In this document: piece by piece, positions 1-11,199 of the stretch | How positions within the stretch are numbered: position 1 is the stretch's first letter | Layout: each line of letters begins with the position of its first letter | From: Physocladia obscura | Lineage: Eukaryota > Chytridiomycota > Chytridiomycetes > Chytridiales > Chytriomycetaceae | Assembly (NCBI GenBank): GCA_027596945.1 | Contig: JADGJH010000278.1 | Location: 1 to 22,688 of the forward strand | Direction: 5' to 3' | Length of the DNA: 22,688 bases | Notes under the pieces: model-generated | The model's input: only the letters and a program-made list of their open reading frames with translations | Told to the model about the DNA's origin: nothing | Databases searched by the model: none | Position numbers and translations under genes: made by a program

Positions 1-2529
1 TTTTTTTTTTTAGTCAACCCAAAAAAATCACAAAGTCTTTCAAAGTTACATCTAGTTCATGTTTTGTGCTGATTGCTTGAATTTCGCTTTCTTTTTGTAT
101 TTGAAGTTTCGTCTTTTCGTTGCGAAGTTTTTCGTTCTCGTGATCGAGTTGGGAAATATAATTCATATTTTTCACAGCAGTTTCCTATGTCACAAGTGGA
201 AAACAATGAAATTTAATAAAACTACTGGTAGAACTATTTTTGAAGTCCTCACATTTGCATCTTCCAAGTCTTTCTCCGCTCGTCGGAGACGTCTGTAGAA
301 ATCATCAACCTGATACACAAGTTCTTCTTTTTCTTTTTCATGACGATTCTGATCGCGCGACAGTTTTTGCTGCAAGCTTTTATTTTTCAGGTCAAATTTA
401 TTTGGAAAATTGCAAAGAAAAAAAAAAAAAGAAGTATACCTTCCAAGATGTTCCAAAGCATCAATTTTTTCGCGTTCTGCCGATCTTAAACGGGCAGCGA
501 CCTCTTCGATGATTCCATTCAATCGTTCCACTTCCTCGGGAATATGTTTGCTCATTTTCTCAAGCTCAGATTCAGCAGCTCGTTTTTCTCGCAATGCGCG
601 CTCAGATTTCGCCTGTGCAACAACATAATGGAGAATAATAATTCGAAAATTCAGAATGAAATACAGATAAGGTGGATTAAAAAGGAAATAATGAAATTAC
701 ATTTGACTGAGATACGAGAGTTTCAAGATTCGCAATTTCATCACCAAGTCGTTTTCTATCTTGTAGATGGGATGATCGCATCCTGGAAAAAAACAAATTT
801 TTTTTGAATCATTGCGGAGAGGAATGAAAAAGTCGAAATTCAAACGTTGCAATTTCAGCTTCAGCCTTCGCCTTCCACTTTCCTGCTGTTTCAGCGTATT
901 TTTCATTCAGTCTCTTCACTTCATTCAAAGCTTGTTGTTCGCGCAAAAGGGCTTTATCACGTTCGAGAAAAGCCTCCTCTGTGTTTCCCATCAGTTGCTG
1001 AATTTTTTCGTTGACTTCAAGTTCAGACTCTTGAAAGCTCGCAATTCGTGACTCAAGTGTCTGAATAAGCGTGTGTAGACTTGATATTTGAGTTTGCAGC
1101 GACTCTACTTCGCCTGTTTGCGCAAGAACATTTGCTGACATTTCTGAACATTACCATAATTAAAGCTTTGAATGATGATTTAAAATAAAAATCAACCTTC
1201 GTTTTCAACTTCCATAACTTTCAACGCGCCTATTAGTTCTCTCTCACGTTGCGCTGATTCTTGTGCTTCCTCCATATGCTCATGATATCTTTGCGTGACT
1301 TCTTCCAAGGCAGCCTTTAGTGCTTCGAAACGCGTTCTTTCATGCTCTGCTGCGCTGCGACAATCATTCAGGGCAGATTCGAGTAGAGCATTCTGGTCAT
1401 TAGAAGTTTCGAGCTGACTTTGTAGAAATTGAATTTGTGACGCGATATTTTCATTCTGCGATTTCAAAGATTCGGTTTCTTGAAGACTAGTCGTGAGATC
1501 TGCTTGGAGAGAGCTCTCTGTTTCGCGCAATGATTGGACTTCAACAAAAGAAGAAAAATTTTATTTTTTTAGAATTGGAAACACATAAATTGAGTTAAAA
1601 TTACTTTCTTCAGCCTGATGTTCAATTATTGTTGATAATTGTTCAATTCCTTTCATCCGAGCTTTGTTTTCTTCAACAAGAGCATCGTTTTCTTTGATTA
1701 AAATTTCGATCTTATGTGAAAGTTTACTCCTATACCCAAAATTAAAAATTTAACAGGAAAACATGTGGAAATAATACCAAAATATCAAACACAAACATTT
1801 CTTCTCGGTCTTTCCATTTTGTTCCTCTGTCGCTTTCATTCTCAATTTCCAATTCGGCTATCCGAGTTTGCAACTCTGAGTTCGCACATATCACTTCATC
1901 ATTCTGCTTTCGGAGATTTGCTGTAGTTACAACTTGGTTTTCGGTTTGATGTTCGAGAGTGCGTGTTCGAGCGCGTAACCTTGAGGTTTCTTGTGACAGA
2001 GATTCGTTCGTTGACTGGAAAAGAGAATTACATTTATTTAAGACGAAGTAAAACTACCTCTAAATTCCGTATTTGATCTTCAAGATCGAGAATTCGTCGA
2101 AGCTTTGTTTTATATTCAAACGCGTCAACCTGCGTTTGCAATTGTGGCGGTGCATTATGAGAAGTTGTTGGATGTATTTCAAAATGATGAGTTGCAAGTG
2201 GCTGTGCGAGTTGTTCAAGTGCTGGGGATGAAGTGTGGTTTCGTGGCAGAGGCGGCGGTGGTGGCGGAAGTTCTGCAGTTGTTGCAAGCCGCGACTCGTA
2301 GTTTTCTTGCGCTAAACGCGTTATGGAATTTGAAGGTGACTTTGTAAAAAACGGAGTCTGATTGTCCGATTTAAGAGCTTTGGAAAGTGCGGCGGCGGCG
2401 GCAGAGTCTCGGCTGGCGGGGAATTTCAAGTCTGCGCGCGCATCGGCAGATGAGTTTGCCGGCCCCAAGCGGTGCAGCGAGTCGTGGCTGGGCGACGGTG
2501 CGCGCGAAAGCGAGCCTATGTTTGAAATG
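1..2529 (-). CDS. Long coiled-coil protein, partial at both ends
   Basis: No family recognised. Nine exons can be joined with consistent phase: 2529-2058, 2014-1797, 1729-1605, 1538-1197, 1143-846, 782-701, 612-440, 376-253 and 184-50, giving about 656 residues. Introns are 43-88 bp, all GT-AG. The N-terminal roughly 110 residues are Ser/Pro/Ala-rich and include a run of six prolines; everything after the segment TKLRRILDLEDQIRNLE is nearly continuous heptad-like Glu/Lys/Gln/Leu sequence (for example LRRAEKDLEDAN), as in structural or tethering coiled-coil proteins. The first shown exon has no in-frame ATG, so a start exon lies further upstream, probably in 2560-3480; the acceptor near 2530 (GGGCTCAG) is my choice. 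At the other end a donor GTAACT at 49-44 suggests the gene runs on past the window; without splicing, a stop would follow after 11 codons. Existence and strand are well supported; function is unknown. Confidence 0.8.
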
Positions 2530-2559
2530 CTGAGCCCAGAAATGTTTGGTACATAATAG

Positions 2560-3507
2560 TAAATAAAAAAAAAATTGCGTTTAAAAATACGACAAAAAAC
2601 AGCAAATTTTGTATAATTTTTCAATAGTAGCGCTCATGTGGTATCTCATTATTTTATTTTTGTTTGTTAGTTATCAGGTTCGTATCCCAATTGGACATTT
2701 CATCAATGCCTTGAATCCCCAGTGCTTAGTTGGTGGTATTTTTTGGGTTTCCGCTTATGGTGCATCTCTGTGCCTTGAATGCTGTAGGCAGCATTTGAAG
2801 ACTTTTCTCAGCCTCCACCTCTTATCGTCAATAAATTTATCTGTTCGTGGCCAAAAATACCTGCACGAAAGTACAAAAACGGCTCCACTGCTAGAAACTT
2901 GACTACCCTCCTGTCTTGAACCCTTTGACTTATTCTGGGTGGCTCAAACAAAAGGAGAGAGCAATTTCATAAACAAATTAATAAAGAGACTGCATTCTCT
3001 TCACTTCGCATTTTGGTAAAAAAAAATGGGGAGACATTAATGTACACAATTCACCATATTATTTTCCTGTTTTGTTTTGCTATTTCGCTGTCGTTGTTTT
3101 GAATAAAAAAAGTCGATTGATTCTTTTTATTTACTACTGACAGGGAAAAAAAGAAATTTTACAGTAAAGCATATAAGGAAAACCTACTTTGAAAAATATT
3201 ACTAAATATATATACAAAAAACCTCATATGTAAAAACTGAGCAGAATTTTTTTTTTTCTTTTAACCTTCTGCTGTTTCATTCCAGCACCCAAACTTTAAA
3301 TAGCCACGGAAAGAAATAACGCGACTGGGTGGAACTTTGAACAGAAGGTTTCAGATTGGCAGATTGTTACAGAAGCTGGCAATCAAATAGAGAAACGCAT
3401 GAAATAAAACAATTAACACACAAATTGATTTTCGGCCATATGATAATAAAAACATTCATGTTTGCTATTAACCGTTCTGCTTTCTAATAATAATTCATGA
3501 GAAATTT
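2560..3507. other. Spacer between two minus-strand genes
   Basis: About 950 bp, AT-rich with several A/T homopolymers. It must contain the 3' UTR of the zinc transporter gene and probably the promoter and unseen first exon of the coiled-coil gene. No convincing coding frame or RNA gene was seen. The stretch at about 2670-2830 is richer in GC than its surroundings but has no recognisable content. Confidence 0.5.
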
Positions 3508-5100
3508 TTAATATCCCTCAACAATATCGCGTTCAATTTGCACAACAAGCTCATTCACACCAGCTTCACGAAACACAGCGACAACTGCAATCCGCACCAG
3601 ATCAGGATTCACATCTGTGCCAGAAACTTGAATCTTAATAGATCCGACATTCTTTCCCGCCGCAAGTTCCCAGAAATGTGGGGCAGTATACCCAACCACA
3701 CCGCGAACGCGCATAATACGGGTATAGCACGCAGGCAGTAGCGCTTCAAGTGCTGGTGGGGTTCGTTGAAGAAGAGTGTGGGTGCTTGATTTGAGGAGCG
3801 GGTAGACGGATGCAAGGGTGAGGAGGGCAATTATCAGGGAAACGAAGGGATCGGACCATGTCCAGTTTAGATATTTTATTAGAAGAGTGGAAATTATTAC
3901 ACCAACGGAGCCGAGGGTATCGGATAGGACGTGCAGGAACATTCCTTTTATTTACGTTTTTTTTTTTTTTTAATTAATGGAGTATATGATTTGTTGATGT
4001 TGAGTCGATGTGAACCTTTTTTTTTTCTTTTCTTTTTCTTACTTCGCTGACTCGTTCTTTCTTTTTTCCACACATTTCGCTTGATGAATGCGTTATTGTT
4101 CATGTTAGCGCGCGCAGATAGTTTTTACGTATATATCAACTGTTTTTTCTCGATTCAGCACGCTTGTTTATATTTTGTTGTTTCCTTCATCACTCAACTC
4201 GCTTCGCAAAATTTTGTTTCGCTTAGCTTGACACTCAATATCCATCGCTTTCGATTCATCGCTTTAATACCATGCATCAAAGGATTATTATGCGCGTGCG
4301 AGTCATGACCAGAAGAGTTCGAAAAAGAAAGCGAATCGCGGTGAGCTTGATGCGACACGCCACTACTACTGCCACCATGAGAATGAGAATGCGAGTGATC
4401 GTCATGGTCAGTATGGTAATCGACAGGCGGCGGTGTGTAATCGTGGGACTGAGAGTGACTGTGACCGTGAGAAGAATGGTCGTGGCCCATTCCGCCGTGG
4501 TCAAAGGCGAAAATACCAACTATATTTACCAAAAGACCGAGGATTGAGACGACAAGAAGTGAATCGGTGTTGATATCGGGCGGACTGAGCATCTTTTTAA
4601 AAACGTGTCAACTTGATAGATAGTTTGTTGAGATAAATAATTAAGCAGTTTTATACCCTCTCTAAAGCCTCCCAGCAAATTGCAATAGAAGCAAATACCA
4701 GGGCAAAAGCGTTCGCAAAGCCGGCGACTGTTTCGACGCGCGCAAAGCCGAACGAAAAAGCGTCGTTTTTGGGCCACTTTGCGACTTGCGAAGCCCACAG
4801 CGACAAAATCAGGGCCGAGCAGTCAAAGAGCATGTGCACCGCGTCCGACAAAAGGCCCAGCGAGTTTGCCCAGAAGCCGTAGAGAAACTCGACAACCGTG
4901 AAGCCCAAATTTAGAATCAGGAAGAAAAACACTTTGCGTGTTGCCGAGTCGCTCGCCACCGCCCGTATGTATCGTGTTATCAGTGCTGTGAGCCGCACTA
5001 CTCCGCGTCCCTGTCGTTCGCCTTTGTCCGTTCCCGAATATGTCGTGTATCGCACGTGCAATGGCAATTCCCCCCCGTTCACATCAAGCAGTGTCGTCAT
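3508..5100 (-). CDS. CDF-family zinc transporter, ZnT7/ZnT5/Msc2-like
   Basis: Predicted Zn2+/H+ exchanger moving zinc into the Golgi/ER lumen (location inferred from ZnT5/ZnT7/Msc2 relatives). Exons 5100-4657, 4592-4271 and 3944-3508 give 400 residues, close to human ZnT7 in size and lacking the long N-terminal membrane part of ZnT5 and Msc2. Both metal-site motifs of the family are present: HMLFD (His89, Asp93) in TM2 and HVLSD (His260, Asp264) in TM5. The family segment before the loop, LLVVSILGLLVNIVGIFAF, is also clear. Between them lies a His-rich cytosolic loop (about residues 180-250, with many HSH and HDH units), the usual zinc-sensing loop. The C-terminal domain ends in VQIERD. The start is the ATG at 5100; upstream frame is open only to a TTG. 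Intron 1 is 64 bp, but intron 2 (3945-4270) is 326 bp, the longest firm intron here. Confidence 0.93.
3945..4270 (-). other. Unusually long intron of the zinc transporter gene
   Basis: Donor GTATTA directly after the codons for LMH, acceptor AATAAAAG directly before the exon beginning with the codons for MFLHVL. Splicing gives CAT-GGA-ATG, restoring the conserved TM5 sequence. It is 326 bp against 43-100 bp for most introns in the window. The frame reads on for about 25 codons into the intron before a stop. No RNA gene or exon inside it was recognised; it carries long T/C and A/T tracts. Confidence 0.8.
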
Positions 5101-5879
5101 TTCAATGAACAACAAAACTGTTTATTGTATTTGTGATTCATCTTCCTGGAACACACACTTTCTACATAAATCTTCTCCTTCATCATGATGTGAAATTTAA
5201 GCCAGAATATTCCAATTATTCAGGAATGTTGAAAATGAAGGTGCTAAATATGCATTTATGTAAATGTTTTTAATTCTCTAATATAGGCTTTTGATTTCTA
5301 CTATTCAAAATTTTGAGCAAATCAAACAACGGGCTATTAAGTCAAAAGTGATATTATGGATTAAGATTCATTTAAATGCACCATAGTGTGCTAAAGTTTT
5401 TCTCTCAACACATTTTCCCTCACAGAGCATAAATATAATAATATAATATAATAAATTCTCATTGTGCTTCAATACATTACCTTCATTTATCAGAAAATAC
5501 AATTCAAATCATCTATATACACATGTAGTTTCAATTGGTCATTGTAAAGGACACTTTACAATACATGAATTGTGCTTTTGGACAAATAGGACAATGGCAT
5601 GAGGTGTCTGCATTAGTTACTGCTATGGAACAATAAATATCTTTATTCGTATAAAAAGCCTTTCATTTTTGATTCAATTCATTCAAAGTCTTGTTGTTGG
5701 TTGCAAAACGAACCATTTTTTATTATAATCATTTGAAATTGAAATGAAAATAAAGGGACCATTGACATGGCGCCATTGAAAATAAATAATTTATAAATAT
5801 CATTTAAAAACTGTTTCATTATCCCATTGATGTGATTTTTATCCTCTTTCTAAGGGTGAAATGCCAACGCAGTGGTAAA
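5101..5879. other. AT-rich spacer
   Basis: Nearly 800 bp upstream of the minus-strand zinc transporter gene. It should hold that gene's promoter. I see only AT-rich simple sequence, such as the AATAT repeats at about 5431-5455, and no supported gene. Confidence 0.5.
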
Positions 5880-6500
5880 TGCACTGTTAATAGTGAAAGC
5901 CACAAAAGCATGACAAAATCATCTAAAAATTGATAACTTGTAGTTCTGACAACTCTTTCATAATGGCTCCCAACTCTACTCAACAGAACTTTGTTTGGAG
6001 CACCTGATCTGTCATGGCAATTTGCAGGCAAAGTCAAAACATCTGATTTGAATTTTTCCCAGAGGAATATACAAATACTCTACATTTAATTATTTTGTTA
6101 GATTTCCTTAAATATCAAAGAATCTTGCTTGATAGTTACACAACATTCTCTTGAATTGCTAGTTTAATTTTTTAAGACTATTGAGATTAAAATAAGACTA
6201 CCTTGCTCACCTGGGCTATAGAATAGCAACTGTTGCATTTAGCCAATTCAATAAATTTATCAAACACTTCCATTGTGACATTGCTGGTATCAAAGGTATA
6301 TTTTTGATCTGCTCCAAGAATGCCATACTGAGAATCTCTGGTTTTGCAATATTCCAGATCTGTTCTGCGATTTCATGAGTACTATCATCCTCCACTATCA
6401 CTGGTTCAGCATTTTTTTGTTGCTGCTGCTTCTTGGATTTCTTGATTGTTAATGCCAAAGAGAAAGGAACTTTCTCAAATGAGTTTTTAAAACTCAAAAA
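5880..6500 (-). pseudogene. Decayed coding fragments, possibly a class 3 lipase relic
   Basis: On the minus strand several protein-like stretches lie in order but in different frames, broken by stops. One is 6360-6211 (50 codons; includes YCKTRDSQYGILGADQKY and VFDKFIELAKCNSCYSI), followed by a donor-like CAG|GTGAGC. A second is at about 6090-6048 (VFVYSSGKNSNQ), and a third is 6042 to about 5880 (DVLTLPANCHDRSGAPNKV, then GSHYERVV). An upstream piece in another frame, about 6490-6370, is Lys/Gln-rich. The order resembles fungal secreted lipases: an N-terminal helix ending in a Cys-Tyr-like segment, then the FRG-type strand, then KV-x-x-GF-x-SYE-x-VV. The nucleophile motif GHSLGG is not visible. 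The lipase assignment is my inference from remembered family patterns and is weak; that this is broken coding sequence is somewhat firmer. Confidence 0.33.
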
Positions 6501-6689
6501 CTGTTAGAAGTTCTAAAATAATATGTGTATGGCACGCACAATCAATAAGCAACCAATTCTACGCAAAATTTTGACCACTTTGCACAACCTTTAACAAAAA
6601 CAAGACATTTGGTGGAAAACTCACAATACCTTGTGACAAAAAATTTTTGAAAAAAAATTCTTTCCACCCCAAACCAAACTGACAATAAG

Positions 6690-8953
6690 ATGGCGCTCAA
6701 GATTCCAAAGATTGGTCTCAACACCATGTTGAAGGATGGCTACAATGTTTGCTAATTTATTTATTCTGGGCATTTTCAGTAACTTTTTCTTTGCGTCGCA
6801 CGTAAGCATATGCAAGGTCTTGATGAAGCCGTCTACAGAAACATTGCCGCCACCAGAGAACTCTCACAAATTACTCGCACTTCGCTTGGCCCGAATGGTT
6901 GACTTCTGCCTATGAATTCCTCGTTCCTGCCTGCAAGAAAAAATATTAACATTGAACCCAGGCCGCAATAAAATGGTTATTAACCATCTCGAAAAGCTGT
7001 TTGTTACAAACGATGCAGCCACAATTATTAAAGAGCTTGAAGTCATTCATCCTGCAGCAAAGTTGCTGGTGATGGCGTCACAACAACAGGAAGCTGAGGT
7101 GAAAAACACAATGCAAAGCAAGTTAAAAAAAAAGATTACTTCAATAAACTAAATCGAACATAGCGAGATTCAAAAAAGAATAATAAATTCCCAGCTACTC
7201 ATACCAATTGCTCACATTGCAAATTTATTAGATGGGTGATGCGACAAACTTTGTCGTTGTTTTCGCCGGAGAGTTGCTACAGCAAGCAGAATATCTTCTC
7301 AAGATGGGGTTGGTTCCGTCCGAAATCATTGATGGATACGATGTTGCTGCGAAAAAATCATTCGAGATTATTCAGAGTAAATAATCAAACTTACGCACCT
7401 TGTTCTCTTTCTATTTAAACAAAAAAAATATATTACCAGCTCTCCAAGTTCACACTCTCGAAAATCCTCACTCAAAAAGCGACCTAATATCTCTCGTAAA
7501 ACCTGCAATTGCATCAAAACAATACGGCTACGAGGATCTCCTCTCAAATCTCGTTGCCACTGCTGCTCTCGAAATAATGCCAAAAGTTCCGTCCCAATTC
7601 AATGTGGACTCAATCCGTGTCGTGAAAATTCTCGGCGGTAGTATTCACGATACGACCGTTGTCCGTGGCATGGTGTTTGGGCGTGAGGCAGAAGGCGTTG
7701 TGACAAAAGCAAATGCCGCCAAGATTGCGATTTTCACGTGTCCCATTGATGTCTCTTTGACGGAGACGAAGGGCACTGTATTGATTCATAACGCAAAAGA
7801 GATGCTAGATTTTAGTAAAGGGGAAGAGACAAAGTTGGAAGAGGTATCCAATCTTTAAAGTGCGAGCGACGTGAGTTCCTTGTCTATGCACCATAGTGAA
7901 TCGAACAAAAAAAAAAAATTGTGCATGAGTTAGATAGAAAAAGTAAGCTTAACCTGCAACAACAATAATTGTCTATAAGTAAGGAGTGACGAATGCGATT
8001 TATGAAAAACAGTTTTGAGCAAAAACAAACAAACATCATTGTTGTTCATTATTTTTATATTATACAGGCAATCAAGCAAATTGCAGATGCAGGCGTGTCT
8101 GTCGTAGTAACAGGGTCTGGCATCGGGGAGCTCGCTTTACACTTTATGAATCGCTACAATATCATGGTTGTAAAAGTCCTATCGAAATTCGACATTCGCC
8201 GCCTTTGCAAAGTCGTCGGTGCTACTGCCCTCACCCGTCTTGGCGCTCCAATTCCAGAAGAAGTTGGCTTCTGCGACATTGTCGAAAGTGTCGAAATTGG
8301 ATCTGACCGCTGCACTGTGTTCCGGCAAGAAAACGAAACAACTAAAACCGCCACAATCATCTTACGTGGGGGCACGACGAACACGATTGATGATTTGGAG
8401 CGCGCTATCGACGATGGCGTGAATGTTGTGAAGGCGGCGGTGAAGGATGGACGGCTGGTTGCGGGTGCTGGAGCCTGTGAGATTGAGATTGCGAGACGTT
8501 TGACGGACATTGGGGAGCGAACAGCTGGATTGAATCAATATGCCATCAAAAAGTTTGCTGAGGCTTTTGAAGTTATTCCGCGAACTTTGGCCGAAAATGC
8601 AGGATTGGATGTAAGTACAAAAAAAATAATTATATCTAGGTCTTTATCCTGCAAGTAATTATTCTCTTCATTTTGTATCTTTTGATTAGTCAACTGAAGT
8701 TTTGTCGCGTTTATACGCATCCCACCAAGCGAAAAATGCATCAATGGGTGTCAACATTGAAGGTGAAAACAATGACATTCTCGATGCAGCCAAAGCCGGA
8801 ATCTACGATCTGCTCGCATCCAAACAGATGGCAATCAAGCTTGCGACGCACGCTGCCAGCACGATTCTGAGTGTTGACCAGATTATCATGAGTAAGCCAG
8901 CTGGTGGACCAAAAGCGCCGCAACAGACTCGTGGGGAGGAATTGGATGATTGA
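6690..8953 (+). CDS. CCT8: T-complex protein 1 subunit theta (CCT8)
   Basis: One of eight subunits of the cytosolic chaperonin TRiC/CCT, which folds actin, tubulin and other proteins using ATP. Seven exons: 6690-6746, 6807-6897, 6962-7098, 7232-7376, 7440-7843, 8068-8610, 8690-8953, giving 546 residues (yeast Cct8 is 568). All joins are in phase. Landmarks: LGPNGRNKMVINHLEKLFVT then NDAATI (Asp67), MGDATN (Asp98, the family's GDGTN/T ATP-site motif with Gly to Ala), VDSIRVVKILGG, ETKGTVL, AKEMLDFSKGEE, GIGELALHFMNRY, LGAPIPEE, DDLERAIDDGVN, PRTLAENAGLD and DQIIMSKPAGGPKAPQ near the C-terminus. The start ATG gives the expected KIPKIGLNTMLKDGYN N-terminus. Intron 1 must end at GTAAG|CAT, since the nearer TTTTCAG would bring a stop into frame. 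The intron at 7844-8067 is 224 bp, longer than its neighbours. Confidence 0.97.
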
Positions 8954-8963
8954 ATTCATGTTC

Positions 8964-8969
8964 AATAAA
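8964..8969 (+). terminator. Poly(A) signal of CCT8
   Basis: AATAAA 11 bp after the CCT8 stop codon; another AATAAA follows at about 9012. The hexamer is seen directly; its use as a processing signal is inferred. Confidence 0.45.
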
Positions 8970-10081
8970 TTATTTTTATCTGACTGAGGTTTTACGAGAG
9001 CAAATTCTTCAATAAATTATATGCGGACCTTTTTGTTATGTAATTTTTCTTGTCATTTTGCATTCAAACTCTTTCTAGTTGTAAAGAGCTAAAAAACTCC
9101 GAAGAATGACACAGGGACTGTTCTGACTCTTATCAACGTTGAAGGAAAGCAGACAACCTAAAAACAACATTGCAGAATGTCACATGCCAAGACTGAAAAA
9201 GAAAACCAGCAGCACATACACTTTTGGAATTGTCATTTCTTTTCTTGCTATTATTTTTTCTATCATCAAGTCAATTTTCAGAAAATTGTCTATGCCCAAT
9301 ATGCAAATCAAAGATGACCAAGCACTTATATTAAGCAACAAAACTCTAACGCTCTGTGTCTATTTGCTCTTATTAATTCCAAAAAAAATGTTGAAATAGT
9401 TGTTGAAATAAGTGAAGGTAATTCTTCAATGGACCGATCTGGTGCAACTAATCAAAACAAGGGCTCGGTGATGTAACACTTACATAACACTTTTTACATC
9501 TACAGAGTGAAGATATCAGCAGGAAAGACTGGAATTCTTTGTAACAATTCCATCACTCTGGAAGTAGTTATCACTTTGCTACCAACGTCACTTTCACAGT
9601 CAACTGCTAACAGAGGATCAAAAAAAAAATCAAAAAAAAAAAATAATAATAAAATTCATAGTATATAAATATCATTAAACAAAAATAATAGTGACAAAGT
9701 TTCTCTTGAAACTGCAAAATTATGAGCTTTTACAGTGAAGCTGGGATCTAAAAAATTTTCAAAAAACAGCTGTGTCACTTCTACAAAAAATTGCGGATCC
9801 GTTCTTCAAATGTGTGAAAGGCACTGTTGTGGTGGATCATGGATACTATAGTTTTGCTTATCATTCGCTGTTAAAAATTTTCGCTTGCATTGTCATGAAG
9901 TCAATCAGATTTTGTATCTATCGAAAAGCGTCAACTGGTAAAATTGAGGGAATGAAAAAGAGGTGGTAAATTCCTGGTTTTGGAACTAAGTACAAGTGAC
10001 TAAAAACTTTTTTTTGCCTTTTTTTACACAAATTCATTCTTTGAGATTTACACCATCCAACAACAAGCCTCCAAATTTACC
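8970..10081. other. Spacer between CCT8 and chitosanase genes
   Basis: About 1.1 kb. The only longer open frame (9139-9399) does not look like protein in composition and has no splice or homology support. A TATATAAATA sequence at about 9662 could be a TATA element but lies about 420 bp before the next start codon. No RNA genes recognised. Confidence 0.5.
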
Positions 10082-11199
10082 ATGAATCATAGAATGAAGC
10101 TGATCTTTGATTTTGCGTGTTTAGCGATTTTGATGGCGAAGGTTGTCGCTGTTGCGCTTAAACCGGACTGGGTACCGGAAAGAGATGAAGCATTTTCTGA
10201 AATTTTAGAACTTGCCCGAGGTGAGTCGTTCATGCTAATAAATTCCCTATACAAAAAAAAAAATAAAAAAATAAGAAGTTGGAAATAAAAATTAAAAAAA
10301 CTCAAACTGTTAATAGAATATCCGTTTGCTGGAACGTCACCTGCTTTGGCCGTGCGTTCCTCTAATTACCCATTGACGGAATGCCAAATTAGTATAATGC
10401 TTCAAATTACAAATCAATTTGAAAATGGCCCAACTTCAAACGGCTTGTTGAGTACAACGATTATGTGCTATTTTTTTATTCTAAACTTTTGGTTATTTTG
10501 TTTTTCAGAATCTACAACTCCTGTGAAGAAACGCCAGATTCTCAAGGCATATCTGCCGGATTTATTCAATTCACAAGTTGCGCTGGCAGCATTCTTTCCG
10601 TTTGCAATGATTATATTTCGGCGTATCCATCTGCGACAAGCTTTTTCTGTATACAATTCCTACCTGCACTCCAAGCAGCGAATGGTGCATCATACTGCGG
10701 CGAAAATGGAAATTCTGTAACAATAGATATGTCGAAATACGGTCTGGGCGATTTCTGCTCTCAGTGGACAAATGCAGCCAACACAGACCCCAACTTTAAC
10801 GCTATTCAGCGCCAGAACGCGTTGAATGGATATTTAGGCACTATTATGCCTCTTATTAGCCAATACGGTGTCACTGCACCGGCACTCATAGCGCAAATGT
10901 ACGACACGAATGTTCAACTTGGGCTGACTGGTTTATCCCAAATTGCAAGCGCAGCAACGTACAGAGCAAAAGGAAGTCCTGCTACTGGATTGCCGCAATT
11001 GAGGTGGCTCGACGCGTTTTTATTTGCACGCTATACTTACTTGCTACAACTTGGTGGCGCATATGCGAACACGTTATATCGTGTCAAGGCATTCCATGAT
11101 GGCATTTATAGAACTGGAAACCTTAATTTTACAAATAATCAAGCCGTTTTGGCTCCTGATGGTTCATGGACTACAACTAGTATTACAATAGCCTGCTAA
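10082..11199 (+). CDS. Secreted chitosanase, GH46-like
   Basis: Predicted endo-chitosanase cleaving chitosan outside the cell. Exons 10082-10220, 10317-10464 and 10509-11199 join in phase to 325 residues. Residues 1-24 are a signal peptide (basic start, then FACLAILMAKVVAVA). GH46 features in order: the catalytic Glu in QFENG (Glu82); the catalytic Asp region YNSCEETPDSQGISAGF (Asp106), matching the family pattern Y-x-x-C-E-N-I-G-D-G-R-G-Y-T-A-G; FLPALQAANG; FCSQWTNAA; YDTNVQLGL; WLDAFLFARYTYL; and YRVKAFHDGIYRTGNLNF. The motif is divergent: Arg and Tyr of DGRGYT are Gln and Ile here, and the Glu-Asp spacing (24) is wider than the 18 in the Streptomyces enzyme. Intron 2 is only 44 bp (GTGCTA...TTTTTCAG, with TTCTAAAC as a possible branch site). 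Family is fairly sure; activity is less so. GH46 is mainly bacterial, so ancient transfer is possible. Confidence 0.82.

Noticed and set aside
2034..2624. Coiled-coil gene starting at 2624
   Set aside because: The codon there is TTG, not ATG, and the sequence down to about 2530 looks like an intron end; an upstream start exon is more likely.
2677..2687. B-box-like GGTTCGTATCC, possible tRNA or SINE
   Set aside because: One mismatch from consensus but no A-box at suitable spacing and no tRNA-like folding around it.
9139..9399. 86-codon plus-strand frame after CCT8
   Set aside because: Hydrophobic/Lys-rich translation typical of AT-rich random frames; no splice, promoter or homology support.
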